NCBI GenBank assembly: GCA_021904315.1 | Contig: CM038915.1 | Coordinates: forward strand, 10,478,001-10,542,000 | DNA: 64,000 nt | Reading direction: 5' to 3' | DNA from: Sphagnum magellanicum | Lineage: Eukaryota; Streptophyta; Sphagnopsida; Sphagnales; Sphagnaceae | Part shown: piece by piece, positions 59,331-64,000 of the stretch | How the letters are laid out: each line of letters opens with the position of its first letter | Position numbering within the stretch: the stretch's first letter is position 1 | The notes under the pieces: model-generated | What the model saw: only the letters and a program-made list of their open reading frames with translations | Told to the model about the DNA's origin: nothing | Database searches by the model: none | Made by a program: the position numbers and the translations under genes

Positions 59331-59522
59331 CTTGAGTGTAGCATTTCTTTCTACCACCCTTTGATATCAAAATAACCTCTTGACCTATACCTATATGGTG
59401 TGGGGTCAAAGGTACACTAGTATATAAGAATTCCAAAGACTCTAATCTACTATAGGATTAATAGGTTCATCTTGTTTATTGTCAAACCTCTCACTACCTT
59501 CCATATGTTGACTAATAATAGT

Positions 59523-60439
59523 TGTCGCAACCCTAGCCTTAGGCTCGCAACCAAGGCAAGGGCTTGCAAAGGTGTAGGCCAAGAGTGAAGTCCAGGAATC
59601 ATATTCATACTCTTGGGAGTGTAGAAAAGTGTGAGAGAATGAACCCACACACTTCCAAGTGGGTTTCCACTTTGGGAGTTGGAGTCTCGATGGATTTCCA
59701 AATTTTTAGAGGGCAATTATAAGGATCAAAACTCCTTATTTTGAAACATTCCTTATGCCATTGGAAAGCTCTTGGAACGTAGATGTCTAAAATGGGTTTG
59801 TATAACCCATTTGGGTATTTAAAACATAAGTTATGGCCAAAAAAAGGGCTAGGAGTTAATTGGCAATTTGACTCCCGAGCACTAAAAGTTTGGAATCGCC
59901 CTGATTTACTTGCATGAAGGTGACATGCCATATATCATTGGAAAATTCTTGACAATGGCTACAATTTTGCTTTAAACCTCACCTCAATAAGAGGTCTACA
60001 TAGAAAGTTATGGGCCTCCAAAGTTGATGGAGTCCCAATTTTGAGAATTTCGGGACTCCTAACTTGGGAGTCCTAGGACAAAATGACATTTGGGTATAGG
60101 CCCTGTGGCTAGGCACAAAGAAGACTATAAGGGGGAAGGTGATGGCTTCCCCCAAGTCCGGGCTGTGATGAATCTTATGAGTTTGTGTTTGCTAGTGGTT
60201 CATCCATGCACCAAAAATGTTCCAACTATGCACTAACCAACTTGTTGTTTGGTTTGTACAGGCTTGTGTGAATAATTGACCGGCTTGTCACTCGTCCTAG
60301 TCCCCATCCCAAAGCTCTAGCACGCCCCTCTACCCCTAAAGTGTTGTGAGTTAAGGAATGTACCCCAACTTTTTATCCTTTCATTGTTTTAACTTTAAAC
60401 TTATAGTTGAGTCGGTTAAGGAGGTTGGGGATGCATCGA
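59523..60439 (+). mobile_element. LTR of family S, copy 3 (probably solo)
   Basis: It starts TGTCGCAACCCTAGCC like copy 1 and follows it for about 917 bp to near 60439. It includes the TATAAGGGGGAAGG block (about 60125) and GGACTCC motifs. It is the most diverged of the three copies. A target duplication is not visible and no internal region adjoins it, so it is probably an old solo LTR. Confidence 0.75.
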
Positions 60440-61000
60440 GGTTTCTTTTAACCATGATGAAGGTCATCTTAAGATTGATCACCATGGTGTGCTTCAGGTA
60501 GTACTTGTTGTATGCCACCTCCAATTTGTAATAATATTGTAACGCATACGCACCTAAACAACAAGTTAGATGTTCCAACACGCTATACCCATGTCCATTG
60601 TTAGAAACAATGTAACTATAGATAATGTTGTACATTAAATATTCTCGAAACTTCCTATCATGGATCTTCTACATGCGCTTTAAATCCTCAATGAAGATTG
60701 TGGCATTCAGCATGGGTGGAACAAATCCTACCAAAAAACACATCTACATGTAATAGATGAAATGATATTCCTCTGGATGGGAAATGATTAGTAAAGTATA
60801 CTCCAACTCCTTCAAAATGTGCAAAGTGTCACTTAGGCTACATGGTTTCATTCCCACAACTTCTGCGTCAAATGTTGGAGGAACAATCTTTATTCACTCG
60901 TTATAAATGGGACAATGTATGCGAGTTCGGTAATGATCTATTAATACATTTCAGTGTCGATTCTTCTCTTTGAGATTGGACGCCATTTTCATAATTTTTT
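60440..61000 (-). pseudogene. coding-like relic cut by an LTR, family unknown
   Basis: The minus strand keeps one frame from about 61000 (MASNLKEKNRH...) to the LTR border, with four in-frame stops. Readable parts include PTFDAEVVGMKPCSLSD, LKELEYTLLIISHPEEYHF and NNGHGYSVLEHLTCCLGAYA. Conservation of one frame over some 550 bases suggests a real former gene or transposase exon. Its 3' part appears to have been displaced by the family S LTR. Not recognised. Confidence 0.45.
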
Positions 61001-62221
61001 AGATCTTTAACTCTAAACACATTTATTTTCTTCTCATTTGGAGAAATACCAATTAGAAATGCATACACAAAACATTTGATTCATTAAATGGCAAAATAAT
61101 TGCATGTGTCTTAATTGCCATAAAAGTAAGTATCTACTTGTCAATTAATGCTAAAGTGTTAATTGTTTGTTTCAATAATCACTATGGATTTGTTTAACAA
61201 TAAATGTCAACCCTCGTTTTTTTTTAAAAAAAAATTTAAGTTAATATTTTCTTTTGACATCACATAATTTGAATAAATTTTTATTATCATGTTTATTGAA
61301 CCATAATGTAATGGAAATGATTAGATTTTGGTTCTTCGATCATTTGTTGGCATGTTCTTATAAATTTTATTGTTGTACATGTTTCATGGTCTTGGGGCCG
61401 ACCTTATCATCTGGTAATTCACTGGTTGTTTTAACACTTTGTTCCCAAGTTCATGTGGCACCCAAGCTCATTATCTTAGAGTTGCATATAATTGTCTTTG
61501 AGGTTTCATGAACTTTGTTGAGAGTAAGTTGCCATGCATTACCACATCTTCTATCAACAAATTGTTCAAGAGGCTTGTAAAAAAATGTTTTGGAAACAAT
61601 TTTTTCAAACTTTACACGTTCTTTGAAGAAATCCATGGCATGTGTAAACATCACCGAATTGTAATCTTTCATATATTCCTTGGAAATGTGTATAGTCTGT
61701 TTGAGCAATGTAAGATTTGATTTGTTTATCTTCACATTAGCCCATCACCATGCAACCCATTCATTTATTTTTTCAATTACCCTTTTCATTCCAAGTTCCA
61801 CATGTTTTGATTTTGAAAAAATGTCAGAGGGGGTCTAGTATAGTATCATTTCTTGGATATTCCAACCTTTTTTTTTGTCATTTCACATATTTTATTTAGT
61901 ATGCTTGAGATTAATGTGTATTCAATCATTAATTCCAAAATGTTTAGTGTGACATTTGGTGTCAATTTTCTTCTTCCCATTGTAGATAAAAGTTTCACAT
62001 TTGCAAACACATTTTAGGGGTAGAAAGGATGTAGCTAAATAGTTAGGGTGGAGTAAATGCAAATTCAAATTAGATCAGGGAAATTAGTAGTAGAAGGGGG
62101 AAAATGCAATTTGATTATATAAGTAGCAAGAATGGTGCTAGATGTAAGATGTTGAGATTATGAATGAAAATAACAAATAGTTTGAAATGTTATAAACAAT
62201 GTAAAGTGTTAGTGGCTACTT
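61001..62221. other. AT-rich DNA, no gene recognised
   Basis: Frames at 61254-61511 (plus) and 61735-61451 (minus) overlap each other and lack recognisable features. Confidence 0.45.
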
Positions 62222-62425
62222 GGTATTATTTCAATTCCTAATGGGCACATGCCTTTTCGTGGTGAATGGGTAGTGTATGGATCCACACATACATCCTGGG
62301 GGGTCAAAAGGTTTGTAGTAAGGTATTGTCTCAATTTCTAATGGGCATATGCCTCTTGGTGGTGAATGGGTAGTGTATGGATTGGCACATACCTATTGGT
62401 GAATCAACAGGTTTATATGCCACTA
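62222..62425 (+). repeat. 100-bp tandem duplication, two copies
   Basis: TCAATT(C/T)CTAATGGGCA(C/T)ATGCC starts at 62231 and again at 62331. Both are followed by TGGTGAATGGGTAGTGTATGGAT-like sequence. Confidence 0.85.
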
Positions 62426-63025
62426 AATTGGATTTAGTTTAAAATTCTAAATGGTTTAGATTTTACAAAAATTCATTTAAAAAAAAAATGTAGTATAACT
62501 TGAAGTATTTCCTAACATTAGCAAGATATTCTTGAAAAGATCTGCTTGGGCTCATTTGTTTGGGCTCACACACTCACAAGATAACATTCCAACTTACTTT
62601 CCTCCAAGTCTCCTTCAAGAACTTTATAGAAAGAACCCCCTTTACTACTGCTAATTGTCCTTAAGTAATCAAAAATAATTCTAACTACCTTGTCAACTAT
62701 TCTCATCATTGGGTGTCAAAACATTTCAAAGACTCATAACTTTTTCAAATGAATTCCAAACTAAATGAATGAATCTTATAGCCCTTGGAAAGATCGTTCC
62801 AAGGCCATATTAATTGCTTCAATTGGAGTTTATTTGACCTCTGAAATTGTCAAAAATGTGAAACCTAATAGTCAATTATGGTATTTTGGTAGGTAATTTT
62901 GGTAGATAACTTGGTAAGCCATTTTGCTACTTTGGTAGGTATTTTCTTTGATTCCTTACATTTATTCTAAAATACTAATCAAGATTATCCCTTTAACATT
63001 TATTGTTTCCTTCTATTACTAATAA
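62426..63025. other. AT-rich DNA, nothing recognised
   Basis: Intergenic DNA upstream of the open frame at 63026-63658. No promoter assigned. Confidence 0.5.
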
Positions 63026-63658
63026 TTTCTTCACCTAACAAGTATAATCATAGGGGGAGTGGATGCCCTTGGAACTCCATTTTCATGCATTGTTGGGCTT
63101 GTTGACTCACTTGGTATCACAAATTTTGACTTAAGTTTAGGCACATGCAAGCTAGGTCCCATATTCGATGATAATATTTTTTTACCATGGTTTAATGATT
63201 CCCCAAAGGGCAATTCCATTGTCCTAGAGAGGGAATCATTGTCCCTCATTATCAAACTCCATGGAACTTCACCTAATCATGAACTTGTTGTTTATGCATG
63301 GTTCCCTTGTGTTTGCAAATGTTCATGCATGAGGTCAACAAGGACACCATTTTTGACAGCTTCCCATGAGTTAATTTTTAGATTGATGGGGCTTGATCAT
63401 TTCCTTTCCAAGGGCAGGTATGATTTGCCTACAAATGAAACATTAAAGATTATCAACATTACTACGTGTTGTGTCCAACATGGAATAAACATTGCGAACA
63501 ACATGACCACCCAATTATCATTTGGTGTGGAAGGTGAGCTAGGTAAGCCAAGGCCTAGAATTGGTGCCATCTTAAGAACCACAATGTTGCCACAAAACCT
63601 TTTTGGGTCCTTAGTAAACAACTTTCACCAAATGTTGAGAAGTATGGTCAACCCTTGA
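63026..63658 (+). CDS. hypothetical open frame of about 210 codons, no clear start
   Basis: The frame is open from 63026 to the stop at 63656-63658. There is no ATG near its beginning; the first in-frame ATGs lie in the second half, in CSCMRSTRTP and FRLMGLDHF. This suggests an internal exon or a fragment rather than a complete gene. Composition is balanced for an AT-rich region, with a Cys-rich patch (CVCKCSC) and no membrane segment. A possible acceptor-like T-rich stretch precedes it. Family unrecognised. It could be part of another retroelement. Confidence 0.35.
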   Translation, partial: FLHLTSIIIGGVDALGTPFSCIVGLVDSLGITNFDLSLGTCKLGPIFDDNIFLPWFNDSPKGNSIVLERESLSLIIKLHGTSPNHELVVYAWFPCVCKCSCMRSTRTPFLTASHELIFRLMGLDHFLSKGRYDLPTNETLKIINITTCCVQHGINIANNMTTQLSFGVEGELGKPRPRIGAILRTTMLPQNLFGSLVNNFHQMLRSMVNP

Positions 63659-64000
63659 TCTTGAACCCAAATTCAAAACAAGAATGTAAGTGAAACTCAA
63701 CCAACAATTAATTGCAGGGACAACCTTCATATTAGATAATCACTAAGGTTATCCTTAAAAATAATGTATTAAATTCAGTATCAAAATAAACATATGAGTG
63801 AATTTTAAGCAAAAGTTAATCACTAATTCACAACTATAGTACTTGAGAGAAACCAAGCTTAGGTCGTTTAAATCAATATCCTAAACCTAGATTCAAAACT
63901 AGAATAATTAGTAAATAGCCAAAGGCTCATTAGTTCATAATTCTACTAATAAAAGAGGCCAAATATATCTTTAAAAGTACTACGTGACTAAACTAAAGCT
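63659..64000. other. AT-rich end of window, nothing recognised
   Basis: No coding frame or repeat was recognised. Confidence 0.5.

Larger units (their letters stand above)
51011..59360 (+). mobile_element. strongly decayed Ty3/gypsy retrotransposon with extra 5' coding region
   Basis: In order: an unusual 5' coding region (51.0-52.7 kb), gag with zinc knuckles (53.4-54.5), protease-like (55.2-55.6), reverse transcriptase (56.0-56.9), RNase H (56.9-57.5), integrase (57.5-58.5), and a short 3' coding region. Reverse transcriptase before integrase makes it Ty3/gypsy. Dozens of interruptions show that it is an old fossil, older than the element at 15.25-24.45 kb. I found no pair of LTRs, so the limits are approximate. 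It ends before the family S LTR at 59523. Confidence 0.75.

Overview
The window looks like nuclear DNA of a land plant with a large, transposon-filled genome. It is AT-rich, has one spliced host-type gene, and is otherwise mostly old, eroded mobile elements, minisatellites and low-complexity DNA. The element types (Ty3/gypsy, CACTA TNP2, a SWIM-tailed DDE transposase, solo LTRs) and their decay fit a gymnosperm or another large-genome vascular plant. The species cannot be read from the sequence.

Layout. 1-7 kb: a short host gene on the minus strand (two coding exons, 3167-4761, TATA box near 5411) encodes a small acidic protein ending in a CaaX-like tail. 6.5-7.5 kb: minisatellites. 7.6-9.3 kb: palindrome-rich AT DNA. 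9.4-11.8 kb, minus strand: a decayed DDE transposase with a SWIM-like end. 12.3-14.1 kb: a 190-bp tandem repeat, a 27-bp minisatellite, then a compact GC-richer open frame (13543-13965) followed by a poly(A) signal. 15.25-24.45 kb: a broken Ty3/gypsy retrotransposon. 27.5-31.2 kb: a decayed multi-exon gene of a family I do not recognise, flanked on both sides by arrays of the same short inverted repeat. Possible further pieces lie at 32.5 kb and 38.6-41 kb. Three copies of one LTR family (31.5, 39 and 59.5 kb) are present, two of them with clear 5-bp target duplications. 35.4-36.9 kb: a nested tandem repeat. 42.5-45.3 kb: a foldback with a CCTA repeat and retroelement remnants. 46.2-47.6 kb, minus strand: a CACTA TNP2 relic. 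51-59.4 kb: a second, much more decayed Ty3/gypsy element. 60.4-61 kb and 63-63.7 kb: unrecognised coding-like segments.

The most interesting object is the 15.25-24.45 kb element. Between its protease and reverse transcriptase it carries a cytosine-C5 DNA methyltransferase domain with motifs in the order I to X. After the integrase it carries a complete C4HC3 PHD finger. An element coding for both a DNA methyltransferase and a histone-reader-type finger could have marked its own DNA and chosen its chromatin. Retrotransposon-borne methyltransferases are known from dinoflagellates and charophyte algae; I know of no well-described case in a vascular plant. The terminal repeats are also oddly arranged and would fit a circularly permuted insertion.

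All mobile elements here look like fossils. None looks intact.
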